31,767 nucleotides of DNA from an uncultured Porphyromonadaceae bacterium (GTDB lineage: Bacteria > Bacteroidota > Bacteroidia > Bacteroidales > Muribaculaceae), in the NCBI GenBank assembly GCA_937921035.1, contig CALEUL010000035.1, positions 1 through 31,767 on the forward strand. Direction: 5' to 3'. The translations under genes and the position numbers were made by a program. A model generated the notes under the pieces. The model had not been told where the DNA came from, did no database searches, and saw only the letters and a list, made by a program, of their open reading frames with translations. Below are positions 23,969 through 31,767 of the stretch, piece by piece; the first letter of the stretch is position 1; each line of letters begins with the position of its first letter.

Positions 23969-26900
23969 ATGTCGCAATTTGTACATCTTCACGTCCACTC
24001 GCAATATTCCGTTCTCGACGGACTGTCGTCCATATCGGGGCTTATCAAAAAAGCCGTCGCCGACGGCATGCCCGCCATCGCTCTCACCGACCACGGCAAT
24101 ATGTTCGGATGCAAGGCATTCTTCAACGATGTGAAGAAGCACAATGGCAAAGTGAAGGACAATGTGAAGGCAGCCAAGGCGGCTCTTGCCGAGGCGGAAG
24201 CCGCCGGCGACACCGAAGCTGCCGAAAAAGCCCGCGCCGATATTGAAGCAGCGGCAGCAAAACGCATAATCCCTATCCTCGGCTGCGAGATGTACGTTGC
24301 AAAAGGCGACCTCCACGACAAAAACGACAGCAAGGACAAAGGCGCCCACCTTGTGGTGCTCGCAAAAAACGAGAGAGGCTACAAGAACCTTATAAAGCTT
24401 GTGAGCAAGGCGTGGACCGAGGGCTACTACTTTCACCCGCGCACCGACAAGCAGGAACTTGCCAAGCATCACGAAGGCCTGATTATTTGTTCGGCTTGCC
24501 TTGGCGGCGAAATTCCGCGACTGCTGCGTAACGGCGACTTCGAAGGCGCCGACAGGGCCGTAGCATGGTGGAAAGAGACTTTCGGCGACGACTACTACAT
24601 AGAGTTGCAGCGCCACAAAGCCACAGTTCCGCGCGCCAACCACGAGACTTACCAGATTCAGAAGTCCATAGAACCGCATCTTATAGAGCTTGCGCGCAAG
24701 CACAATATAAAGATAATAGCCACCAACGACGTGCACTTCGTAGACGAAAGCGACGCCGAAGCCCACGACCGCCTAATCTGCCTGTCCACCAACCACCTGG
24801 TGAACGACGAAAACCGTATGCTCTATTCCAAGCAGGAATGGTTCAAGACTACGGCCGAAATGGAGGCTGTTTTCTCCGATTTTCCCGAGGCGATTGCCAA
24901 CACTCTGGAAATAGCCTCAAAAATCGAGGAATACGACATAGACCACGCGCCTATCATGCCCAACTTCGCCATCCCGACCGATTTCGGCACCGAGGAGGAA
25001 TACCGTAGCCGCATAACCGAGCAGGAGCTGTTCGATGAATTCACACGCGACGAAAACGGCAATGTTGTGCTCAGCGAAGAAGACGCAAAAGCCAAGATAA
25101 AGAAACTCGGCGGCTATGAAAAGCTGTACCGCATAAAATTCGAGGCTGACTATCTGAAAAAAATTACCTACGAAGGCGCGGCGCGGCGCTACGGCACGCC
25201 GCTGACCAAGGACATAGACGACCGCATCCGGTTTGAGCTGCACATAATGAAAACGATGGGTTTCCCCGGATACTTCCTCATTGTGGAGGACTTTATCCGC
25301 ATGGGACGCCAGATGGGCGTGAGCATAGGCCCGGGCCGCGGTTCCGCTGCGGGGTCGGTGGTGGCATACTGCCTCGGCATCACACAGATAGACCCTCTGA
25401 AGTACGACCTGCTGTTCGAACGCTTCCTCAACCCCGACCGTATCTCGCTGCCCGATATCGACGTAGACTTCGATGACGACGGCCGCGAGACAGTGCTGAA
25501 CTACGTTACCGAGCGCTACGGTGCCCCAAACGTGGCCCATATCATCACCTACGGCACAATGGCTGCCAAATCGGCCATAAAGGACGTGGCGCGCGTAATG
25601 AACCTGCCGATAGCGACATCGAACCGTCTTACCAGACTTATCCCGCGACACATGCCGCCGGACCCCAAGAAGCCCGAGAAGGAACTGAAGCCTACGGTGT
25701 CCAACTGCATCAACTTCCTGCCGGAGTTCAAGCAGGAAATGACCTCCGACCCCAGCGTGAACGAACTTATGAACTTTGCCGACAAGCTGGAAGGCACGGT
25801 GCGCAACGTTGGCGTTCACGCCTGCGGTGTTATCATCTGCCGCGACGACGTGTCCGACTGGGTGCCCGTCAGCACAGCCGCGGACAAGAACGGCGACAAG
25901 ATTCTGGTTACGCAGTACGAGGGCCGCGTTATCGAGGATACCGGCCTTATAAAGATGGACTTTCTGGGTCTTAAAACCCTGTCTATTATCCGCGACGCCG
26001 TGGAGAACATACGCCGTTCGCAGAATATAGAGGTGGATATCGACAACATCCCCATCGACGACAAGGAGACCTACGACCTCTACAGCCGCGGAGCAACAAT
26101 AGGCACCTTCCAGTTTGAATCGCCCGGCATGCAGCGCTATCTTCGCCAGCTGCATCCCACCGTGTTCGAGGACCTCATTGCCATGAACGCCCTCTACCGC
26201 CCGGGACCTATGGAAAACATTCCGGAGTTTATCGCACGCAAACGAGGCGATTCCAAGATTGAATACGACATACCCGAAATGGAGGTATATCTTAAAGACA
26301 CCTACGGCATTACGGTATACCAGGAACAGGTGATGCTTCTGTCGCGCCAGCTGGCGGGCTTTACCCGCGGCGAAAGCGACACCCTGCGCAAGGCGATGGG
26401 CAAGAAGCTAATCGAAAAGATGAACCACCTAAAGGGCAAGTTCATCGCAGGAGGCACCGAACGCGGGCACAAGCAGGAAGTGCTTGAAAAGATATGGAAG
26501 GAGTGGGAGAAATTCGCCTCCTATGCCTTCAACAAGAGCCACGCCACGTGCTACAGCTGGGTTGCCTACCAGACGGCATACCTGAAGGCGCACTACCCTG
26601 CCGAGTTCATGGCGGCCGTGCTGTCGCGAAACCTGGATGATATCACAAAGCTGTCGTTCTATATGGACGAATGCCGGGCTATGGGGCTGCAGGTGAAAGG
26701 GCCGGACATCAACGAGTCGTACGCCAACTTCTCTGTCAGCGAGCCGGGCGTTGTGCGTTTCGGCCTCAACGCCATCAAGGGTGTGGGCGGGGACGTTGTG
26801 CGCTCCATAGTGGAGACCAGGCAGACCGGCGGCAAATTCAAGGATATTTTCGATTTTGTGGAGCGCGTGCCATCATCTACCATAAACAGGCGCGTGTTCG

Positions 26901-27805
26901 ACAACCTGAACCTCGCGGGCGCCTTCGACTGCTTCGAGAACATCAAGCGCGAAGACCTCTGCGCCGAAATGGGCAAGAAAGGCGAGACTATCTCGGAGCT
27001 TCTACTGCGCTACGGCCAGCTGCGCCAGCAGGAAGCACGCGAATCGCAGAGCTCGCTCTTCGGCTTCGACGATACGGAGATTTTAGAGTCGGCTCGCCCG
27101 AGGATACCGTCGATGCCCCTGTGGGACAACCTCACGCGCCTGAACCGCGAACGCGACCTTGTGGGCATGTACCTATCCGCCCATCCACTGGATCCCTACT
27201 GGCTCGAGGTTACTTACGGCGTTAACTGCACCGCCGCCGAGAAAAACGAAATAGAGACACCGATGCCGCAGCCGATAACCTTCGCCGGCATGGTTATGAA
27301 CGTCGAAGAACGCAAGACTATGAACGAAAGTATAATGACTATCGTTAAAATAGAGGACTTCACCGGCGTTACTGAAATCACGCTTTTCGAGAAGCAGAAA
27401 GCCGAGTATGCCAAGCTGTGCATCCCCGGTGTTGCTGTGTGCGTAACCGGAAACTACCGCGCCCGCACAAACCGCACCACCGGAGTTACCACCGTGCGTT
27501 TCGGCGTTGACAACATTCGGCCACTTGACGGCCTCAAGGGCAATCTGCTTGGCGACATCGACATTACCATAACCCCGGACCAGGCCCCCACGCTGGAGTC
27601 TCTGCTCAGCGAGGAGCTTGCGGCATGCAAGAACAAGCCGACCGCAGCCAAAGAAGCCGGCATTAACATTGTGCTGTTCTCGCCTGAGCACAGCCGAAAG
27701 CTAATGTTCGCGTCGTCGCTGCACCTTCCTCTCTCTCGACGGTTCATAGAAAGCCTCGAGGGAATGGGCTTCGACTTCTCGATAGAAAGAAAACAGATAA
27801 GTTAA
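23969..27805 (+). CDS. dnaE: DNA polymerase III subunit alpha
   Basis: Replicative polymerase subunit, 1278 aa. The PHP domain opens with FVHLHVHSQYSVLDG and ALTDHGNMFGC. An Ala/Glu/Lys-rich helical stretch interrupts it near 60-98. The palm includes GPGRGSAAGSVVAYC from about 453 and the catalytic PDIDVDF near 494-500. Fingers, a helix-hairpin-helix region and an OB fold follow (from about 1103, ITFAGMVMNVEERKT). The C-terminus is shorter in clear motifs. It heads an operon with trxA (19 bp downstream), nnr, a DUF4831 gene and a glycosyltransferase. Confidence 0.97.
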   Translation: MSQFVHLHVHSQYSVLDGLSSISGLIKKAVADGMPAIALTDHGNMFGCKAFFNDVKKHNGKVKDNVKAAKAALAEAEAAGDTEAAEKARADIEAAAAKRIIPILGCEMYVAKGDLHDKNDSKDKGAHLVVLAKNERGYKNLIKLVSKAWTEGYYFHPRTDKQELAKHHEGLIICSACLGGEIPRLLRNGDFEGADRAVAWWKETFGDDYYIELQRHKATVPRANHETYQIQKSIEPHLIELARKHNIKIIATNDVHFVDESDAEAHDRLICLSTNHLVNDENRMLYSKQEWFKTTAEMEAVFSDFPEAIANTLEIASKIEEYDIDHAPIMPNFAIPTDFGTEEEYRSRITEQELFDEFTRDENGNVVLSEEDAKAKIKKLGGYEKLYRIKFEADYLKKITYEGAARRYGTPLTKDIDDRIRFELHIMKTMGFPGYFLIVEDFIRMGRQMGVSIGPGRGSAAGSVVAYCLGITQIDPLKYDLLFERFLNPDRISLPDIDVDFDDDGRETVLNYVTERYGAPNVAHIITYGTMAAKSAIKDVARVMNLPIATSNRLTRLIPRHMPPDPKKPEKELKPTVSNCINFLPEFKQEMTSDPSVNELMNFADKLEGTVRNVGVHACGVIICRDDVSDWVPVSTAADKNGDKILVTQYEGRVIEDTGLIKMDFLGLKTLSIIRDAVENIRRSQNIEVDIDNIPIDDKETYDLYSRGATIGTFQFESPGMQRYLRQLHPTVFEDLIAMNALYRPGPMENIPEFIARKRGDSKIEYDIPEMEVYLKDTYGITVYQEQVMLLSRQLAGFTRGESDTLRKAMGKKLIEKMNHLKGKFIAGGTERGHKQEVLEKIWKEWEKFASYAFNKSHATCYSWVAYQTAYLKAHYPAEFMAAVLSRNLDDITKLSFYMDECRAMGLQVKGPDINESYANFSVSEPGVVRFGLNAIKGVGGDVVRSIVETRQTGGKFKDIFDFVERVPSSTINRRVFDNLNLAGAFDCFENIKREDLCAEMGKKGETISELLLRYGQLRQQEARESQSSLFGFDDTEILESARPRIPSMPLWDNLTRLNRERDLVGMYLSAHPLDPYWLEVTYGVNCTAAEKNEIETPMPQPITFAGMVMNVEERKTMNESIMTIVKIEDFTGVTEITLFEKQKAEYAKLCIPGVAVCVTGNYRARTNRTTGVTTVRFGVDNIRPLDGLKGNLLGDIDITITPDQAPTLESLLSEELAACKNKPTAAKEAGINIVLFSPEHSRKLMFASSLHLPLSRRFIESLEGMGFDFSIERKQIS

Positions 27806-27824
27806 CATATAAAACATTACAATC

Positions 27825-28142
27825 ATGACATTTACCGACGAAAACATCAAAGAGATTATCGCAAGCGGGAAACCCGTAGTAATCGACTTCTGGGCCACAT
27901 GGTGCGGACCGTGCAAAGCAATGGCACCCTTAGTGGAACAGATTGCCGAAGAATACGCCGACCGTGTCGTTATCGGCAAATACAACCTCGACGAGGAGAA
28001 TGATTTCGCCGTTGAATGCGGAATCCGCAGTCTCCCCACCATCCTTTTCTTTAAAAACGGCCAGAAAACCGACCTTCGTCTTGTTGGCGGCCAGAAAGCC
28101 GAATCCATCCGCGAAAAAGTAGAAGCGCTGCTTGCGCTCTGA
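27825..28142 (+). CDS. trxA: thioredoxin
   Basis: General cytoplasmic disulfide reductant, 105 aa, the normal length. The redox site is WCGPC at 26-30 in FWATWCGPCKAM, with D21 preceding, the cis-proline in SLPTILFFKNG and the closing G-x-x helix. No signal peptide is present. It lies 19 bp after dnaE and 9 bp before nnr on the same strand, so it is probably transcribed with them. Confidence 0.96.
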   Translation: MTFTDENIKEIIASGKPVVIDFWATWCGPCKAMAPLVEQIAEEYADRVVIGKYNLDEENDFAVECGIRSLPTILFFKNGQKTDLRLVGGQKAESIREKVEALLAL

Positions 28143-28151
28143 TACTGCTAT

Positions 28152-29768
28152 ATGAAAAATATCTACACCCCGGCAGACATTGCCCGTATCACCGATGCCA
28201 CAATCGGCAACCTCGAAGAAATCCTCAGTCTTGAAGGGCCCCAGCGCGAGGTTGCTATGGCACGGCGTGCGGGCTTTGTGGACGATGTTGGCCGTGCCGT
28301 CGCCGACGAGGTAATGGTTTTGCGTTCCGGCAGCGATGCGGAGGTGCTGATATTTGCCGGAGACGGTATCTGCGGAGCCTATGCCCTTGCCGCCGCGCAG
28401 GTGCTGTACGCCAATGGCTGCCAGGCCAAGGTTACGCTGTTCAACATCGGCGGCAACCTTCTTACTGCAGATACCGTCGCCGCCCGCGACAGATACATCG
28501 CCGCCTGCGGCGACAGCTGCCTCAACGAGGTTGTGAACCCGGGAAGCGACTTCACGATGCCCCGTATGAATTCACGCACTTTCGTGGTAGACGGTATATT
28601 CGGCAGCGAATACGGCAGGCCGCTCCGCGGCGGATACCAGGCAGTTGCGCGCTATATCAACGAGCACAACGCACGCGTGGTGGCCATCGACGTTCCGTCG
28701 GGCATGAGCACCGACCTCGCCGTCGGGATGGTGAACCGCAATATCATCCACGCCGAACTGACACTAACCCTCGTAGGTCCGACTCTGTCGTTCTTCATGC
28801 CCGAGAATGCCGAACTGGTTGGCAAATGGAAAACGCTCCCGGTTGCTTTCAACGAGGAGGCGATGATGAACACAGAATGCTCGTGCCGCCTTGTCGATAC
28901 CCCTGCGATACGCAACGCTTTGCCGAAACGCTCGCGAGTGATGTCGAAGGCCGACCTTGGCGACGCTCTGATTTTCGCCGGCTCTTACGGCATGCTCGGT
29001 GCCGCCGTGCTTGCTACACGCGCGGCAACCCGAAGCGGATGCGGCAAGGTTACATGCCATGCACCACGCTGCGGCTTCTACGTTCTACAGACATCCGTAC
29101 CCTCGGCCATGTTCGCGACCGACGGCTCCGACTACGACATACGTTATTTCGAGGACGAGCACGACGCCGCGGGCGTTGCCATAGGGCCCGGAATAGGACG
29201 TTCCGAAGGGACGTCCAACGGGCTTGACACGTATCTGAAAGACTGCTTCGCATCGCAGAAACCCCTTGTGCTTGATGCCGACGCCCTCAACATCATCGCC
29301 GAACGCCCCTATCTGCTCGATTTCATTCCCATACGGTCTGTGATTACGCCGCACGCCGGAGAATTCGACCGTCTGTTCGGCCAGCAGGCATCGCACAGCA
29401 CGCGCACCCTCATGGCCATAGAGATGGCCAAACGGTACAGCATCGCCATTGTCCTTAAAGGACCGTGGACATTCACAATCTGGGTTGACGGTTCCATTTT
29501 CGTGAACTCCTCCGGCACCGAGGCCCTTGCAACCGCAGGCTCCGGCGACGTACTCACGGGACTTCTTGCAGGCCTTATCGCCCAAAAGATGGCTCCGGAG
29601 GTTGCCGCGGTGGCAGCCGTCTACATCCACGGCATAGCAGGCCGCATCGCCGCGCGCCAGTGCGGTATCGCAGGCACTACAGCCGAGGACGTAGCCGACG
29701 CCATAGGGCCGGCCATCGACTCTATCCTTAACAGCAAACCCGACGCCCATAGAAACAAAGGCTTATGA
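28152..29768 (+). CDS. nnr: bifunctional NAD(P)H-hydrate repair protein Nnr (epimerase half degenerate)
   Basis: Repairs hydrated NADH/NADPH: an N-terminal YjeF_N epimerase and a C-terminal ADP-dependent dehydratase, 538 aa. The dehydratase half looks intact, with GPGIG at 345-349, LDADALN at 374-380, TPHAGEF at 399-405 and ATP/ADP-binding GSGDVLTG at 463-470. The epimerase half keeps VVDGIFG (145-151) and IDVPSG (189-194), but at 68-79 reads FAGDGICGAYAL where NNGGD is expected. That suggests weakened or lost epimerase activity. It ends with an ATGA overlap onto the DUF4831 gene. Confidence 0.92.
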   Translation: MKNIYTPADIARITDATIGNLEEILSLEGPQREVAMARRAGFVDDVGRAVADEVMVLRSGSDAEVLIFAGDGICGAYALAAAQVLYANGCQAKVTLFNIGGNLLTADTVAARDRYIAACGDSCLNEVVNPGSDFTMPRMNSRTFVVDGIFGSEYGRPLRGGYQAVARYINEHNARVVAIDVPSGMSTDLAVGMVNRNIIHAELTLTLVGPTLSFFMPENAELVGKWKTLPVAFNEEAMMNTECSCRLVDTPAIRNALPKRSRVMSKADLGDALIFAGSYGMLGAAVLATRAATRSGCGKVTCHAPRCGFYVLQTSVPSAMFATDGSDYDIRYFEDEHDAAGVAIGPGIGRSEGTSNGLDTYLKDCFASQKPLVLDADALNIIAERPYLLDFIPIRSVITPHAGEFDRLFGQQASHSTRTLMAIEMAKRYSIAIVLKGPWTFTIWVDGSIFVNSSGTEALATAGSGDVLTGLLAGLIAQKMAPEVAAVAAVYIHGIAGRIAARQCGIAGTTAEDVADAIGPAIDSILNSKPDAHRNKGL

Positions 29769-30850
29769 AAATCCAACGAATACTCGCTGCCGCCGCAATA
29801 GGCTCCCTGGCTCTGGGAGCCACCGCCCAGGCATCGCACAAAATCACTGCCGGCAAAGCCAACGAATACGGCCTTGCATACACCCTTCCGAGCACAGTGC
29901 TCGACCTGTATATCGAGGCTGAGCTTACAAGCGAGCAGCCCGGCGATTTCCACAACTACGCAGGCCGCTACTTAGGCACGGACAACGCCATCCACGAGCC
30001 ATCGCGCAGCGCAAAGGTAAAAAGTGTAACGATTGTGCCCCGCGGCATCGCTTCGGACGCCGACCGCCAGCTGGCGGAATTCAAACCGGGCTCGTCGGCT
30101 TTCATAAATCTTACACCGGACAATCTGCCGCTTGCCATCAACACCGACGAAGTATATGCAGCACCTGTGCCGATGCTACCTCTGGCACAGCCCGCCCCTC
30201 CATCGCCGCTCGAAGGCAAAGCGGCAAGCGAGGCCGTAACGGCCGATATGGCCCGCAGTTCGTCGCTGCCCAAGAAGGCAGAACTGGCCGCTCAGCGCAT
30301 CTTTGAGATTCGCGAGACACGCAGCGACCTGCTGAGCGGCAATGCCGACAATCCGCCGGCCGACGGGGCTGCCATGAAGCTTGTGCTCGATAATCTCGCC
30401 GCACAGGAAGCGGCCCTCACGGCTATGTTCCAGGGTGTACGCAGCACCGGCACAATTGTCAGGAAAGTTTCGCTGGAGCCTGACAGCGCCGAATCTGTCG
30501 TGGTTGCCCGCCTTTCGGCAGTGGACGGCATAATAGACGCCGACAACCTTGCCGGCGCTCCTATAACAGCCGAGATAGAGCTGCTGGAGGAAGGCACACT
30601 CCCCGTAGATGAAAAAGGGACGGAAAAATCGTACCCCAAAGGAGGGGTGGCCTACGCTATTCCCGGAACTGCGAGAGTAACGATTTACTACGCCGGCAAC
30701 AAAGTGGCGCAGACAACTGTGCCTGTTGCACAGTACGGCGTTGTTTTCGGGCTCGATCCCAAACTGTTCACCGACAAGACTCAGCCGTACAAGGCCATCT
30801 TCGACCCGGCGACAGGCGCCGTAACCACCCTCGCACCCATAGAGAAATGA
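29765..30850 (+). CDS. DUF4831 family exported protein
   Basis: Bacteroidota-specific family of unknown function, 361 aa. The signal peptide is MKIQRILAAAAIGSLALGATA. The mature protein begins with SHKITAGKANEYGLAYTLP, typical of the family. It has a proline/alanine-rich linker near 137-160, helical segments (about 175-230), and ends with the recognisable QYGVVFGLDPKLFTDKT followed by YKAIFDPATGAVTTL. It overlaps nnr and the next glycosyltransferase by ATGA on each side, which is a tight arrangement for an unrelated function. Confidence 0.88.
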   Translation: MKIQRILAAAAIGSLALGATAQASHKITAGKANEYGLAYTLPSTVLDLYIEAELTSEQPGDFHNYAGRYLGTDNAIHEPSRSAKVKSVTIVPRGIASDADRQLAEFKPGSSAFINLTPDNLPLAINTDEVYAAPVPMLPLAQPAPPSPLEGKAASEAVTADMARSSSLPKKAELAAQRIFEIRETRSDLLSGNADNPPADGAAMKLVLDNLAAQEAALTAMFQGVRSTGTIVRKVSLEPDSAESVVVARLSAVDGIIDADNLAGAPITAEIELLEEGTLPVDEKGTEKSYPKGGVAYAIPGTARVTIYYAGNKVAQTTVPVAQYGVVFGLDPKLFTDKTQPYKAIFDPATGAVTTLAPIEK

Positions 30851-31515
30851 TTCCCAAGATTATCAACTACATCTGGCTTGGCGGCAACCCGCTGCCTGCC
30901 GAGTTTGAGAAATACCTTGAAGAATGGCGCCGACGCCTGCCTGACTACGAAATAAAACGATGGGACGAAAGTAACTTCGACATCAACGAATACACCTACG
31001 CCCGCGAGGCATACGACATGGGCCAATATGTTTTCACAGGCGATGTGGCCAAATTCCATATTCTCTATCACCACGGAGGCATATACCTGGACACTGACAT
31101 CGAGGTGCTAAAATCCTTCGATCCGTTCCTACATCACCAATCGTTCATCGGCTACGAAACCGATGCTATCGGCACCGGTGTAATCGGCGCCGAGGCGGGT
31201 TCTCCGTGGCTCAAGGCATTCCTCGACAATTACAGGCAGCGACACTTCATAAGCTGGTGGGGACATCCCACCCGCACGCCTCAGCCTTCGGTGCTGTCGC
31301 GCGTCGTGATGCCCACAGTGCCCGAGGAAGAACGCCCGGCAATATACCCCATCGACTACTTCTGCGCCAAGGACTGGCGCGACGGAAGCATCCGCACCAC
31401 CGAAAACACTGTTTCCATACACCACTATGCCAACACATGGAAGCGGACACGCAAAAGCCTTCTGCAAAAAGCGGGAATCCTTATCAAAGGCATCCGTACA
31501 CGATACTTGAGATAG
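30847..31515 (+). CDS. GT32-type glycosyltransferase (Gly_transf_sug family)
   Basis: A 222-aa cytoplasmic glycosyltransferase of the OCH1/capsular type. It opens with PKIINYIWLGGNPLP, continues with LPDYEIKRWDESNFD, and carries the DxD motif D82-T-D84 in GGIYLDTDIEV, which binds the metal and nucleotide sugar. GVIGAEAGSPWLKAFLDNY is also typical. No membrane helix is seen. It probably adds a hexose to surface polysaccharide or a glycolipid; the acceptor is unknown. It is coupled to the DUF4831 gene and is the last gene of the operon. Confidence 0.88.
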   Translation: MIPKIINYIWLGGNPLPAEFEKYLEEWRRRLPDYEIKRWDESNFDINEYTYAREAYDMGQYVFTGDVAKFHILYHHGGIYLDTDIEVLKSFDPFLHHQSFIGYETDAIGTGVIGAEAGSPWLKAFLDNYRQRHFISWWGHPTRTPQPSVLSRVVMPTVPEEERPAIYPIDYFCAKDWRDGSIRTTENTVSIHHYANTWKRTRKSLLQKAGILIKGIRTRYLR

Positions 31516-31533
31516 GTTTATTGGCTTTTGCGT

Positions 31534-31552
31534 AGGAATATTTGTTCCTTTT
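31534..31552 (+). terminator. weak terminator-like hairpin after the dnaE operon
   Basis: AGGAA (31534-31538) pairs with TTCCT (31545-31549) around TATTTG, followed by TTT. The 5-bp AT-rich stem is weak, but its place just after the last gene suits a termination or 3'-end role. Confidence 0.35.
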
Positions 31553-31563
31553 ACCCACAACTG

Positions 31564-31594
31564 TTGCACGTCAACCGATTTTTGTATTACTTTG
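31564..31594 (+). promoter_or_regulatory. candidate promoter in the right-end intergenic region
   Basis: TTG at 31564-31566 precedes TTACTTTG (31587-31594), which differs from TAnnTTTG at one base, with near-standard spacing. It would start transcription near 31600. Confidence 0.4.
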
Positions 31595-31599
31595 CAATA

Positions 31600-31674
31600 C
31601 AGACATCAGTCAACTCTTTAATAGACAACAAAGTTCAGGAATTACGACCGACCGTGAGGCCGGTCTTTTTCTTT
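31600..31674 (+). ncRNA. candidate small RNA or attenuated leader
   Basis: A transcript starting after the 31564-31594 promoter and ending at the strong terminator at 31646-31674 would be about 75 nt. No convincing coding sequence lies in it. The alternative is a transcription-attenuation leader for a gene beyond the window. Confidence 0.35.
31646..31674 (+). terminator. intrinsic terminator with GUGA tetraloop
   Basis: GACCG (31646-31650) pairs with CGGTC (31661-31665). After one A/C mismatch, CC pairs with GG around a GTGA loop, a GNRA tetraloop. The stem runs straight into TTTTTCTTT, so the design is that of a strong Rho-independent terminator on the plus strand. No other gene is seen from 31675 to the window end. 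Confidence 0.75.
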
Positions 31675-31767
31675 GTGCCCGCAAGAGACGGCAAAAACAG
31701 GCGGTAAATTTTATTATTGCTGTCCGATAAAAGATTTTGAAGCGAGATAAAATTAGGACTGATTCCA

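Noticed and set aside
31542..31730. A 62-codon ORF in the right-end intergenic region.
   Set aside because: It crosses the strong terminator stem, begins before the predicted transcription start and its product resembles no protein pattern.

Overview
The window looks like chromosome from a Bacteroidales bacterium, possibly Muribaculaceae. The order rests on family content (DUF3078, DUF4831, class II-length PurC, S23-type four-helix-bundle protein) and on start regions that repeatedly carry the Bacteroidota promoter (-33 TTTG, about 20 bp, -7 TAnnTTTG) rather than a sigma70 pair. The family name is an inference only. Almost all DNA is coding. I see no tRNA, rRNA, insertion sequence or CRISPR array.

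Layout. 244-6569 (+): a tripartite ABC efflux operon (ATPase, two MacB-type permeases, periplasmic adaptor, TolC-like outer-membrane factor) ending in a PAP2 phosphatase. 6566-9931 (-): mfd, convergent with the phosphatase and overlapping it by 4 bp. 10083-10637 (-): four-helix-bundle protein. 10888-11898 (+): malate dehydrogenase with a structured leader, closed by a bidirectional terminator shared with pyrC. 11956-13982 (-): polyprenol-phosphate sugar transferase and dihydroorotase. 14085-19245 (-): phoH-purC-menG (ubiE)-DUF3078 plus two unknown exported proteins. 19398-21512 (-): membrane 4Fe-4S protein-thyA-folA. 21645-23736 (-): a DNA methyltransferase and a nuclease-like partner, visibly more AT-rich than the surroundings, probably an acquired type II restriction-modification pair. 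23969-31515 (+): dnaE-trxA-nnr-DUF4831 protein-glycosyltransferase. 31516-31767: non-coding, with a promoter and a strong intrinsic terminator that could bound a small RNA.

How the genes work together. Housekeeping functions dominate: replication (DnaE), transcription-coupled repair (Mfd), nucleotide synthesis (PyrC, PurC, ThyA, FolA), menaquinone synthesis (MenG), central carbon (Mdh), redox and metabolite repair (TrxA, Nnr). The envelope genes are the efflux operon, PAP2, DUF3078 barrel, DUF4831 and the two glycosyltransferases. Many neighbours overlap by ATGA, which implies translational coupling.

The most unusual points are: (1) the nuclease-like gene stops at an in-frame TAG, but a protein-like reading continues for 21 codons beyond it; (2) the epimerase half of Nnr lacks the usual NNGGD motif; (3) the mdh leader has two stacked hairpins; (4) a promoter/terminator pair at the right end frames a transcript of about 75 nt; (5) two unknown exported proteins are coupled to a DUF3078 barrel. 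I did not find a clearly new multi-gene system; the restriction-modification pair is the best candidate for experimental novelty.
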